Assembly (NCBI GenBank): GCA_905233465.1
Contig: CAJOEI010000005.1
Span: 62,001-126,000, forward strand
Reading direction: 5' to 3'
DNA length: 64,000 nt
Source: an uncultured Bacteroidaceae bacterium
GTDB taxonomy: Bacteria > Bacteroidota > Bacteroidia > Bacteroidales > Bacteroidaceae
Below are positions 8,646 to 18,335 of the stretch, one piece after another. A model generated the notes under the pieces. The model searched no databases, was not told where the DNA came from, and saw nothing but the letters and a program-made list of their open reading frames with translations. A program made the translations under genes and the position numbers. How positions within the stretch are numbered: the stretch's first letter is position 1; every line of letters starts with the position of its first letter.

Positions 8646-9800
8646 TCAATATGTATGGTCGGATGTTTTTATTTCTTCTGGTGTAATCTTCTTCTTGTCG
8701 AGTGAATGCCATGCGTAGGCGATGTATGTGAGTACGAATGGTATGAGTAGTGACACGTATGCCATCGTGCGGAGTGTGAATTCGCTGGATGAGGCGTTTG
8801 TGATTGTTAGTGAGGACTGTAGGTCGGCGTTTGATGGATAGAAGGCTGTGTTGTTGAGGCCTGCAAGGAGCAACAACATCCACACTACGAGCACTGTACC
8901 CACGCCAGCAGGCCATATTCCGCCGATGTAGTTCTTGCTGCGTATGGTGCGCCAGAAAGCATACAGAACGAGTACCACGCCTATCAGCAACACTATTGCT
9001 AAGGGCCATAATGTCAACAGGTTGTGCAGGTATTTATACGGCTCAATGCTTATCACGCCGGTAACGGGATTGGCAGCATAGCCATCCTTGAGGAGCAGGT
9101 GTACAAGATAGCTCACGAAGAGAATCAGGAAGGCCACAGCCTGCCCAACGAGACGGACGCTGGCGCGGCTTCGGATGTCCTCGTTTTCGACGTTGTTCAT
9201 GAAGTAGAGCAGACCCAAACAACGAGTGAGAAACACGACAGCAAAACCCAGTACGAGCACCCATGGCGAGAGTAAAGCATCTAATCCGTGGGTGGCATTG
9301 GCCCATGTTGATACAGCCATATCCAACGGTTCATCTGGCGAGAGCATGTTGCCCTTGGCAATGAGGAAGTTGCTGCCTTCGAAGAATGTGGCTACCGCTC
9401 CACCAATGAGCAGTGGACCGAGTAATCCGTTGAGCAAGAGGCAGAAGCGGAATGGACGTGCACCGAGCAGGTTGCCTTGTTTATGCTGGAACTCGTAGCT
9501 GACGGCTTGCACAACAAATGTGACGAGGATAAGCATCCATAGCCAGTATGCACTGCCGAAGCTGGTGCTATAAAATAGTGGAAATGCTGCAAAGGCTGCG
9601 CCGCCGAATGTGACGAGTGTGGTGAAAGTGAGCTCCCACTTGCGGCCGGTGGAGTTGATGAGTGCACGGCGTTGGTCGTCATCAGCTCCGAGTGTGTATA
9701 TTAGGGTGTTGCCGCCCTGAACAAACATCATGAACACGAGCAGGCCACCAAGCAGGCTGACAAGCAGCCACCAGTATTGTTGAAGAAAGACGTAAGACAT
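8646..9800 (-). CDS. cydB: Cytochrome bd ubiquinol oxidase subunit II
   Basis: Multi-TM CydB-like sequence directly downstream of cydA. Confidence 0.93.
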   Translation of the reverse strand: MSYVFLQQYWWLLVSLLGGLLVFMMFVQGGNTLIYTLGADDDQRRALINSTGRKWELTFTTLVTFGGAAFAAFPLFYSTSFGSAYWLWMLILVTFVVQAVSYEFQHKQGNLLGARPFRFCLLLNGLLGPLLIGGAVATFFEGSNFLIAKGNMLSPDEPLDMAVSTWANATHGLDALLSPWVLVLGFAVVFLTRCLGLLYFMNNVENEDIRSRASVRLVGQAVAFLILFVSYLVHLLLKDGYAANPVTGVISIEPYKYLHNLLTLWPLAIVLLIGVVLVLYAFWRTIRSKNYIGGIWPAGVGTVLVVWMLLLLAGLNNTAFYPSNADLQSSLTITNASSSEFTLRTMAYVSLLIPFVLTYIAYAWHSLDKKKITPEEIKTSDHTY

Positions 9801-9805
9801 AGATA

Positions 9806-9841
9806 TATTTTACGATTTTACGATTTTACGATTTTACGATT

Positions 9842-9845
<4 letters not shown>
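9806..9845. repeat. TTTTACGA octamer tandem repeat between cydA and cydB
   Basis: tatattttacgattttacgattttacgattttacgatttc. Confidence 0.8.
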
Positions 9846-11392
<1,547 letters not shown>

Positions 11393-11414
11393 GGATGTGT
11401 TTATAGTTTAAGGT

Positions 11415-11627
11415 TTAGTTATTTGCTGCGCGTTGATTTAGTTGTGTCGCCACGAACTCTGCCTCCGCGCCTTGTGGCGCATGTTGTCGCAGGAAGTCTG
11501 GGAAGAACACGAGTTTCAGCACCACGAAGATGACGAACAGTTTCACGGCGATAATCAGCCACAGCGTGCGTCCCAGCGTCATTGACCGAAAACCGTCGTA
11601 GTAGAAGTAGAAGATTCGTCGCAACAT
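11415..11627 (-). CDS. Small membrane protein, DUF4492-like, upstream of cydA
   Basis: 70 aa, single TM, conserved position next to cydAB. Confidence 0.75.
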   Translation of the reverse strand: MLRRIFYFYYDGFRSMTLGRTLWLIIAVKLFVIFVVLKLVFFPDFLRQHAPQGAEAEFVATQLNQRAANN

Positions 11628-11641
11628 GAATTCTGTTTGTT

Positions 11642-13597
11642 TTATTTCTTGTTGAAGAACTGTTTCCAGTCGTCCTTCTTCTTTTGTCTGCCCTCTTGTG
11701 GCCCTCTGTCGTCACGGCGGCCTGAGGATTTAGACTTCGACGCAGTCTCAGCCGACCGTTTTTTATCCCTTTTGCTCTTCTTGCTGCCTTTGTCCGGTGC
11801 AAATTGAGCCTGCTCAAAACGCTTTTGTGCACGGCTCTTGCCTTTCGAACGGGCTTCTGCGCGAGGTGAGGTGCTTGGACCGGCACCCGCCGGTTCGGCA
11901 ATGTCTACTCCGATGCGGCGACCTTTCACCATGAGGCCTTGCATAGCTTTGAGAACCCTCTCGGCCTCTTCGTTGGGAACCTCAAAGAAGGAGAACGTAG
12001 GTCTCAGGTCTATGCGTCCCATCTCCACCTTGGGGCCCTCGCAGCGCCTGTTGACAAGTCCGATAATCTCACGGGCATAGAAACCGTCTACCTTGCCCAG
12101 GGTGATGAAGATGCGCGTGTAGCCCGCTTCGGGCGTGTAGTCGCCTTCGGCACGTGCTCCTTCGCGTGTTTTAGTCTTCGTTTTCGTTTTTGACTTGTCA
12201 TCCACCTCTTCGATGTCGGGGGCTGTGGCATAGTAACGCAGGAAGCGCCCGAACTCGCGGCTCACAACCCGCTTGATGATGTCGTCCTTGTCAAGCCATT
12301 CGAGGCGATTGCGCACCTCGTCGATGAATGGCGCAATCTGTTCTTCCTCCACCACCTCGCGTTCGATGTCGTCCACCACACGCCAAAGTTGCTTGGCACA
12401 GATGTCGCGCGCTGTGGGCAGAGTGCCGCGTTCGAAGGATTTCTTGATTGTTCTCTCCACGTCGCGGATGCGACCGCGTTCGCGCACATGCACGATGCAA
12501 AGGCTGGTGCCTTTCTTGCCTGCACGACCTGTGCGGCCGCTGCGATGTGTGTAGTTCTCGATATCGTCCGGCATTCCATAGTTGATGACGTGGGTCAGGT
12601 CGTCAACATCTAGTCCACGTGCTGCCACGTCTGTGGCGACAAGCAGCTGTATCCTGTGCTGTCGGAAGCGTTGCATGGTCAGGTCGCGCTGTTGCTGTGA
12701 GAGGTCACCGTGGAGCGCATCGGCGTTGTAGCCGTCGCGTATCAGTGCATCCGCCACTTCCTGTGTCTCAACTTTCGTGCGGCAAAACACGATGGCGTAT
12801 ATGCGTGGGTAGTAGTCCACGAGGCGCTTCAGGGCGAGATACTTATCGCTCGCGCGTACCATATAATATATATGGTTCACGTTTTCGGCTCCTTCATTGC
12901 GCGAACCCACCACAATCTGACGTGCATCATGCAGATAGCCTTCTGCTATGCGTTCGATCTCGCGACTCATGGTGGCCGAGAAGAGCAGGGTAGTATGTTC
13001 TTTAGGTATTCCCTCAAGGATGGCGTCAATGCTCTCGGAGAAACCCATCGACAGCATCTCATCGGCTTCGTCCAGAATCAGCGTTTGTACCTCGTCCAAG
13101 CAAGCTACCCCCTTGTGCATCAAGTCGATAAGTCGTCCAGGTGTGGCCACCACAATATCCACGCCGTGGCGCAGCGCGCGTATCTGCGGTTCGAAGTTGG
13201 CTCCGCCGTAGACAGCCACAACGCTCACCTGGGGTATATATTTTGCAAACGAGCGCAGGTCATCCACAATCTGAAGGCAGAGTTCACGGGTTGGTGAGAG
13301 CACCACAGCGCGAGGTTGTGTTGCTTCAGCAGCATCGTTGCTTGCTGCCAACCGCTGCAGCAGTGGCAATCCATAGGCAGCAGTCTTGCCTGTGCCCGTC
13401 TGTGCCAGCGCTACGAGATCTTGGTTTGATGTCAGCTGATGGGGAATCACTGCCTCTTGCACAGGCATAGGCTTGACATAGCCCAGTTCTTCGATTGCCC
13501 GAAGCAGCGGTTCTGCAAGTCCTAATTGGTCAAAAGATGTAAAGGTGGTCTCGGCTTGTGGTGCTGACTCCTGATAGGCGATGGTCTCTGTCTGCAT
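11642..13597 (-). CDS. DEAD-box RNA helicase with DbpA-like RNA-binding domain and basic tail
   Basis: AQTGTGKTAAY, DEADEM, SAT, HRSGRTGRAGKKG motifs; Lys/Arg-rich C-terminus. Confidence 0.94.
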   Translation of the reverse strand: MQTETIAYQESAPQAETTFTSFDQLGLAEPLLRAIEELGYVKPMPVQEAVIPHQLTSNQDLVALAQTGTGKTAAYGLPLLQRLAASNDAAEATQPRAVVLSPTRELCLQIVDDLRSFAKYIPQVSVVAVYGGANFEPQIRALRHGVDIVVATPGRLIDLMHKGVACLDEVQTLILDEADEMLSMGFSESIDAILEGIPKEHTTLLFSATMSREIERIAEGYLHDARQIVVGSRNEGAENVNHIYYMVRASDKYLALKRLVDYYPRIYAIVFCRTKVETQEVADALIRDGYNADALHGDLSQQQRDLTMQRFRQHRIQLLVATDVAARGLDVDDLTHVINYGMPDDIENYTHRSGRTGRAGKKGTSLCIVHVRERGRIRDVERTIKKSFERGTLPTARDICAKQLWRVVDDIEREVVEEEQIAPFIDEVRNRLEWLDKDDIIKRVVSREFGRFLRYYATAPDIEEVDDKSKTKTKTKTREGARAEGDYTPEAGYTRIFITLGKVDGFYAREIIGLVNRRCEGPKVEMGRIDLRPTFSFFEVPNEEAERVLKAMQGLMVKGRRIGVDIAEPAGAGPSTSPRAEARSKGKSRAQKRFEQAQFAPDKGSKKSKRDKKRSAETASKSKSSGRRDDRGPQEGRQKKKDDWKQFFNKK

Positions 13598-13622
13598 GCG
13601 TCGTATTATAAGGTAAATGAAT

Positions 13623-13657
13623 AAAAAAAGCCCGCAAACTCCGAAGAGTGTTGCGGA
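13623..13657 (-). terminator. Intrinsic terminator downstream of the tRNA-Asn pair
   Basis: Minus strand TCCGCAACACTCTTCGGAGTTTGCGGGCTTTTTTTA. Confidence 0.8.
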
Positions 13658-13668
13658 CCAACGCCCTG

Positions 13669-13742
13669 CGCTCCAGGATGGGCTTGAACCAACGACCCCC
13701 TGATTAACAGTCAGGTGCTCTAACCAACTGAGCTACTGAAGC
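13669..13742 (-). tRNA. tRNA-Asn (GTT)
   Basis: Cloverleaf readable on minus strand; acceptor GCTTCAG/CTGGAGC, anticodon loop CTGTTAA, GGTTCAAGCC T-arm. Confidence 0.93.
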
Positions 13743-13766
13743 AGTGCTCTTCCGATGTGAATCTTG

Positions 13767-13840
13767 CGCTCCAGGATGGGCTTGAACCAACGACCCCCTG
13801 ATTAACAGTCAGGTGCTCTAACCAACTGAGCTACTGAAGC
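13767..13840 (-). tRNA. tRNA-Asn (GTT), second identical copy
   Basis: Identical 74-nt sequence to the preceding tRNA. Confidence 0.93.
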
Positions 13841-13984
13841 GGGAGATAATCCCTATTTTATCATCTTTAGAACCCCTAAATAGGACCCTGAGATGCAAAT
13901 TTTAAGCTTTTTCTCGGAATTGCGGTGCAAAAGTAGCGGTTTTCTCAAAAATATGCAATACTTTTGCAGAAAATTTCACGAGTT

Positions 13985-14995
13985 ATGGTAAAAATAATAG
14001 GAATTGGCAACGCTCTGGTAGACGTTTTGGTGCAATTGCCTGATGATTCAGCCCTGCAACATCTCGGTTACGAACGAGGAGGCATGTGGCATATCGGGTT
14101 CGAACAGTTTGAACGACTGCAAGAGTGGCTCACCACCGTCCATACTGAACGTGCTACCGGAGGTAGCGCAGCAAATACCATACATGCGCTGTCAGCCCTC
14201 GGAGCATCGACAGCATATATTGGCAACGTGGGACTTGATGAGCTTGGAGATTACTTCGTTGGGATGTTACGCCATCGAGGTATAACCGATGCCGTCACTC
14301 GGAGCACAGATATTCGCACGGGAGTGGCCACAACATTTATCTTGCCAGATGGTGAGCGCACTTTTGCTACATATCTCGGTGCTGCACCCAACATGGATGT
14401 TGCATCTGTTACGCGCATGCTGCATGACATGCGACCCCGGCAGGGACATAAGGTGATACTGCACGTCGAAGGCTATCTGGTTCAAGACCATGACTTTATT
14501 CTGCCAGTGCTGGAGGCGGCCAAGGCTGTCGGCATGTTGGTGAGCTACGACCTTGCTTCATGGAATATTGTGAAAAACGACATTGATTTTGTACGCCACC
14601 TCGTGGACAAATATGTCGATATTGTTTTTGCCAATGAGGATGAAGCAATGGCTTTCAGTGGCACTACCGATGCACACGATGCGCTGGGAATGCTTGCTGA
14701 AATGACAATGATGGCTGTCGTCAAGGTTGGCAAGCGTGGAGCATGGGGGCGCTCGGGAACAGACGAGGAGCACGTGCCCGCTGCTGAATGCGAAAAGGTT
14801 GTTGACACCACTGCTGCCGGCGACTTCTTTGCTGCTGGCTTCCTGCGTGGATATGTCAGTGGCGAGTCTTTGCGCTGCTGCCTCGAAATGGGTAATATTA
14901 TGGCAGTGAAGGTGATACAGGTGCTAGGCACTAAAGTGGATGATGCCCAACTGCCTGATGCATTGAATGACGTAACAAGTAAGTGGCAACCATGA
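13985..14995 (+). CDS. PfkB-family sugar/nucleoside kinase
   Basis: IGNALVDVLVQ, GGSAANT, DTTAAGDFFAAGFL motifs. Confidence 0.92.
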   Translation: MVKIIGIGNALVDVLVQLPDDSALQHLGYERGGMWHIGFEQFERLQEWLTTVHTERATGGSAANTIHALSALGASTAYIGNVGLDELGDYFVGMLRHRGITDAVTRSTDIRTGVATTFILPDGERTFATYLGAAPNMDVASVTRMLHDMRPRQGHKVILHVEGYLVQDHDFILPVLEAAKAVGMLVSYDLASWNIVKNDIDFVRHLVDKYVDIVFANEDEAMAFSGTTDAHDALGMLAEMTMMAVVKVGKRGAWGRSGTDEEHVPAAECEKVVDTTAAGDFFAAGFLRGYVSGESLRCCLEMGNIMAVKVIQVLGTKVDDAQLPDALNDVTSKWQP

Positions 14996-16623
14996 AGATT
15001 TCACGATTTTACGATTTTACGATTTCACGATTTTACCTCCTCTTCGTGTTGCTGCTTCCCGTATCCGCATCGGCGCAGGAGCCGCTGCAACTCAGCCGAG
15101 GTTTGGAAATATTTGCTGATGTCTACCGTCAGCTTGATCTTTTCTATGTAGATACCCTTTCTGCAGACACTGCTCTGCGATGGGCTATCAACGGAATGCT
15201 TGATGACCTTGACCCTTACACCGTTTACTATCCCGATGATAATCAAGAGGATTTGCGTGCGATGGCTACCGGCAAGTATGGTGGCATAGGTGCAGTGATA
15301 CGTGCTTCCAAGAAAGCAGGCCGTAGTGTAGTGGAAGAGCCATACGAGGGGTGTCCAGCTCAAGAGGCTGGTGTGCGTGCCGGAGATATCATTCTCTCCA
15401 TCGACGGCAAGGACACACGAGGCTGGGACAATGCCCGCGTCAGCAAGGCCTTGCGCGGTGAGCCCGGCACCACATTCGAGTTGCGTGTTCAACGCCCCAA
15501 CTGTGTGCAGCCTCTCTCCTTCCGTATCACCCGCAGGCAGATACAGACTCCCTCAGTGCCTTGGTATGGCATAATAGATACTGTTGCCCACACGGGGTAT
15601 CTTTATCTTTCAAGCATTACAGAGAATTGTGCCCGCGATGTGAAGAACGCTTTCATCGAGATGCGCCAGAAGGGCATGCAGCGTTTTCTTCTTGACCTGC
15701 GTGACAATGGTGGTGGCTCTGTAGCCGAGGCTGTTGAGATTGTGGGAATGTTTGTGCCTAAGGGCAGTCATGTGGTATCAACAAAAGGTAAGGTTCCAGC
15801 CACATGCAATGACTATCGCACTCCCGACGAGCCCATAGACACCATCATGCCTCTCGCTGTATTGGTCAATGGAGGTTCAGCATCAGCAGCAGAAATCGTC
15901 AGTGGGGCGTTGCAGGATCTGGACAGGGCAATCATCATCGGACAGCGAACATACGGCAAGGGCATAGTGCAGGCCATTCGTGATGTGCCGTATCGTGGAC
16001 AACTCAAGATAACGACTTCCAGATACTATCTTCCTTCGGGCCGCTGCATACAGTCATACGACTATCGTCATGGCGGGCGCAAGACCAGTTCTGCGGTGGG
16101 AGATAGCCTGAAGCATGTGTTCCACACCCGTCTGGGACGCATTGTGCGCGACGATGGCGGTATCATGCCCGACAGTGTGCTTGCTGTGGATTCTATGCCC
16201 ACACTGGTCTACGACCTCATGGCGTCGGACGCTTTGTTTGATTATTTAAATAATTATGCTGCTACGCACGACACCATTGCCAAACCTGACGACTTTGTGC
16301 TGACGGATGCTGAATATGCTATTTTTGCCGATTCCATCGCTGTCTCGGACTTTAAATACAACGCACGCACGAAGGCCGCACTTGAACAGCTCCGACAGAT
16401 TATGAGTATTGAGGGTCGTTTGTCGCAGGCGCAGGCAGAGCTGCAGGCGCTTGAAGACAAACTCGCGTCTACCGACACGCGTGCCGACATACTCAGTGCC
16501 AAGAAGTTTATACAGCCACTGTTGGAGACTGAAATCATTAGCCGTTACTATTATCAGCGTGGAGCCATGCAGCATCATGCATTTAGGGACAAAGATGTAC
16601 GCCGTGCTCTGAAAATGTTTTAA
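14992..16623 (+). CDS. S41 family C-terminal processing peptidase
   Basis: PDZ domain plus NGGSASAAEIVSGALQD and GKGIVQ motifs; start overlaps upstream stop (ATGA). Confidence 0.93.
   Translation: MKISRFYDFTISRFYLLFVLLLPVSASAQEPLQLSRGLEIFADVYRQLDLFYVDTLSADTALRWAINGMLDDLDPYTVYYPDDNQEDLRAMATGKYGGIGAVIRASKKAGRSVVEEPYEGCPAQEAGVRAGDIILSIDGKDTRGWDNARVSKALRGEPGTTFELRVQRPNCVQPLSFRITRRQIQTPSVPWYGIIDTVAHTGYLYLSSITENCARDVKNAFIEMRQKGMQRFLLDLRDNGGGSVAEAVEIVGMFVPKGSHVVSTKGKVPATCNDYRTPDEPIDTIMPLAVLVNGGSASAAEIVSGALQDLDRAIIIGQRTYGKGIVQAIRDVPYRGQLKITTSRYYLPSGRCIQSYDYRHGGRKTSSAVGDSLKHVFHTRLGRIVRDDGGIMPDSVLAVDSMPTLVYDLMASDALFDYLNNYAATHDTIAKPDDFVLTDAEYAIFADSIAVSDFKYNARTKAALEQLRQIMSIEGRLSQAQAELQALEDKLASTDTRADILSAKKFIQPLLETEIISRYYYQRGAMQHHAFRDKDVRRALKMF
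14998..15036. repeat. ACGATTTT/ACGATTTC repeat forming the N-terminus of the S41 peptidase
   Basis: atttcacgattttacgattttacgatttcacgattttacc encodes ISRFYDFTISRFY. Confidence 0.85.
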
Positions 16624-16668
16624 CATCTTACGATTTCACAGTTTATAATTTACAATTCATAATAAATA

Positions 16669-17925
16669 ATGCGTAAACGTCAAGCATCGCAACTCAACCG
16701 TCGGGTGATGACAGGTGTCATCGCGATGGGCCTGATAGTACTTCTGGTATGTTTTCTTTTCCTGTCTATGGTTTCCTGCACGAGGGATGTGCCATCGTTC
16801 AACGTCAGTGGTCATATTGCTGATGCAGAAGACTCTGTGTTGGTCATAGAGGCTGTTACTTTGAAGGGTGTGGAACCGTTGGATTCGGTGATTTTGAAGC
16901 ATGAAGGCGCTTTTTCTTTCGACATCAAGCGTGACATGACTGTCTTGGGTGAGCCAGATTCTGTCAGCGGTTGCCAGCAATGGGCACCGGAGTTTTACAG
17001 GCTGCGCATTGCCAATCAAATTGTCAATTTTGTCGTTGATAGCATTGAGACCATCACAGTTGAGGCATCCATGCCTGGTTTGGCCACGAACTATGATATT
17101 CAGGGCAACGATGCAAGTCGCACAATGAAGACAATAGCGTTGCTGAACATACAGCTTCAGCGTCAGTTTAATGAGCTGCGAGGAGATGGCACTTTATCTG
17201 ATATGGAGAAGGCCCTGCGTGCACGAGAGTTGCATGAGGGCTACAAGCAGCGGCTGAAACAAGATTTCATAATATCCAATCCATCATCACCAGCTGCATA
17301 TTTTGCTCTAATGCAGTCGTTGGATGGCGTGCTGCTCTTCAACCCTGAGAGCAATCGCAATGACGTTCAGTATTTTGCTGCTGTGGCCACACAGTGGAGT
17401 GAGCATTACCCTGCTGCTCTGCGCACTCAGAATATCTGTAATATCGCCATGCGAGGGCTTAGCAATACGAGGCGGCCGCGCCCCGTGGAGATAGAACTTG
17501 ATGGTGACAAGGTTACGGAAACAGGCATCATTGACATGGGTTTTCCAGATATCAACGGGGTGGAACGTCGTTTGTCGTCCCTGCATGATAACGTTGTGTT
17601 GCTCGACTTCACATCCTACGTGCTGCCAGACAGCAGGGAGCGCACATTGCAGCTGCGTGAGTTATACAGCCGTTATCATGAGCGTGGTTTTGAGATATAC
17701 CAGGTTTCGCTGGATGGGGATATACATCGCTGGAAGACTATGGCGGAACCACTGCCGTGGGTGTGTGTGAACTGCAGTGAGGGTTTTGCCAATGACATCG
17801 TGTCGCTGTATCAGGTTACGAAGCTACCGACGTTCTTCATCATCGGCCGTGGCAGCGAACTGCGTTCTCGCGACACACAGATTGACGACCTCTATAAGGC
17901 TATTGAGGCAGAACTGGCCAATTGA
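16669..17925 (+). CDS. Thioredoxin-like lipoprotein (DUF4369-like N-terminus), no CXXC at the expected site
   Basis: Signal/lipobox FLSMVSC, C-terminal thioredoxin-like fold, VLLDFTSYVLPDS in place of CXXC. Confidence 0.7.
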   Translation: MRKRQASQLNRRVMTGVIAMGLIVLLVCFLFLSMVSCTRDVPSFNVSGHIADAEDSVLVIEAVTLKGVEPLDSVILKHEGAFSFDIKRDMTVLGEPDSVSGCQQWAPEFYRLRIANQIVNFVVDSIETITVEASMPGLATNYDIQGNDASRTMKTIALLNIQLQRQFNELRGDGTLSDMEKALRARELHEGYKQRLKQDFIISNPSSPAAYFALMQSLDGVLLFNPESNRNDVQYFAAVATQWSEHYPAALRTQNICNIAMRGLSNTRRPRPVEIELDGDKVTETGIIDMGFPDINGVERRLSSLHDNVVLLDFTSYVLPDSRERTLQLRELYSRYHERGFEIYQVSLDGDIHRWKTMAEPLPWVCVNCSEGFANDIVSLYQVTKLPTFFIIGRGSELRSRDTQIDDLYKAIEAELAN

Positions 17926-17951
17926 CAGTTGAAATATAGGAATGGAACGGA

Positions 17952-17994
17952 AAAGTAAAAGGCGACGGAAAAACTTTCCGTCGCCTTTTACTTT
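17952..17994. terminator. Bidirectional terminator, 20-bp perfect stem
   Basis: AAAGTAAAAGGCGACGGAAA-AAC-TTTCCGTCGCCTTTTACTTT between convergent genes. Confidence 0.9.
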
Positions 17995-18214
17995 AATATT
18001 CGTCCTCGTTGAAAAGGAAGTCTTCCTTCGTTGGGTAGTCAGGCCAGACATCTTCTATGTTTTCGTAGATGTCTCCTTCGTCTTCTATTTCCTGTAGGTT
18101 TTCGATGACTTCCATAGGCGCTCCGCTACGCACGGCGTAGTCAATGAGCTCGTCTTTTGTTGCGGGCCAGGGTGCGTCTTCGAGTTTTGATGCTAATTCG
18201 AGTGTCCAGTACAT
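17993..18214 (-). CDS. DUF2795-like small protein
   Basis: WPATKDELIDYAVRSGAPMEVIENLQEI with acidic C-terminus. Confidence 0.75.
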   Translation of the reverse strand: MYWTLELASKLEDAPWPATKDELIDYAVRSGAPMEVIENLQEIEDEGDIYENIEDVWPDYPTKEDFLFNEDEY

Positions 18215-18335
18215 GATTAAGATTTCACGATTTTAGGATTTCACGTTTTTTGAATTTGGGCGCGAAGATACTACTTATTTGTGAAAAACAAGCATGCGGG
18301 GAAAAATTTTTTTATGATTTCACAATTTTACGATT

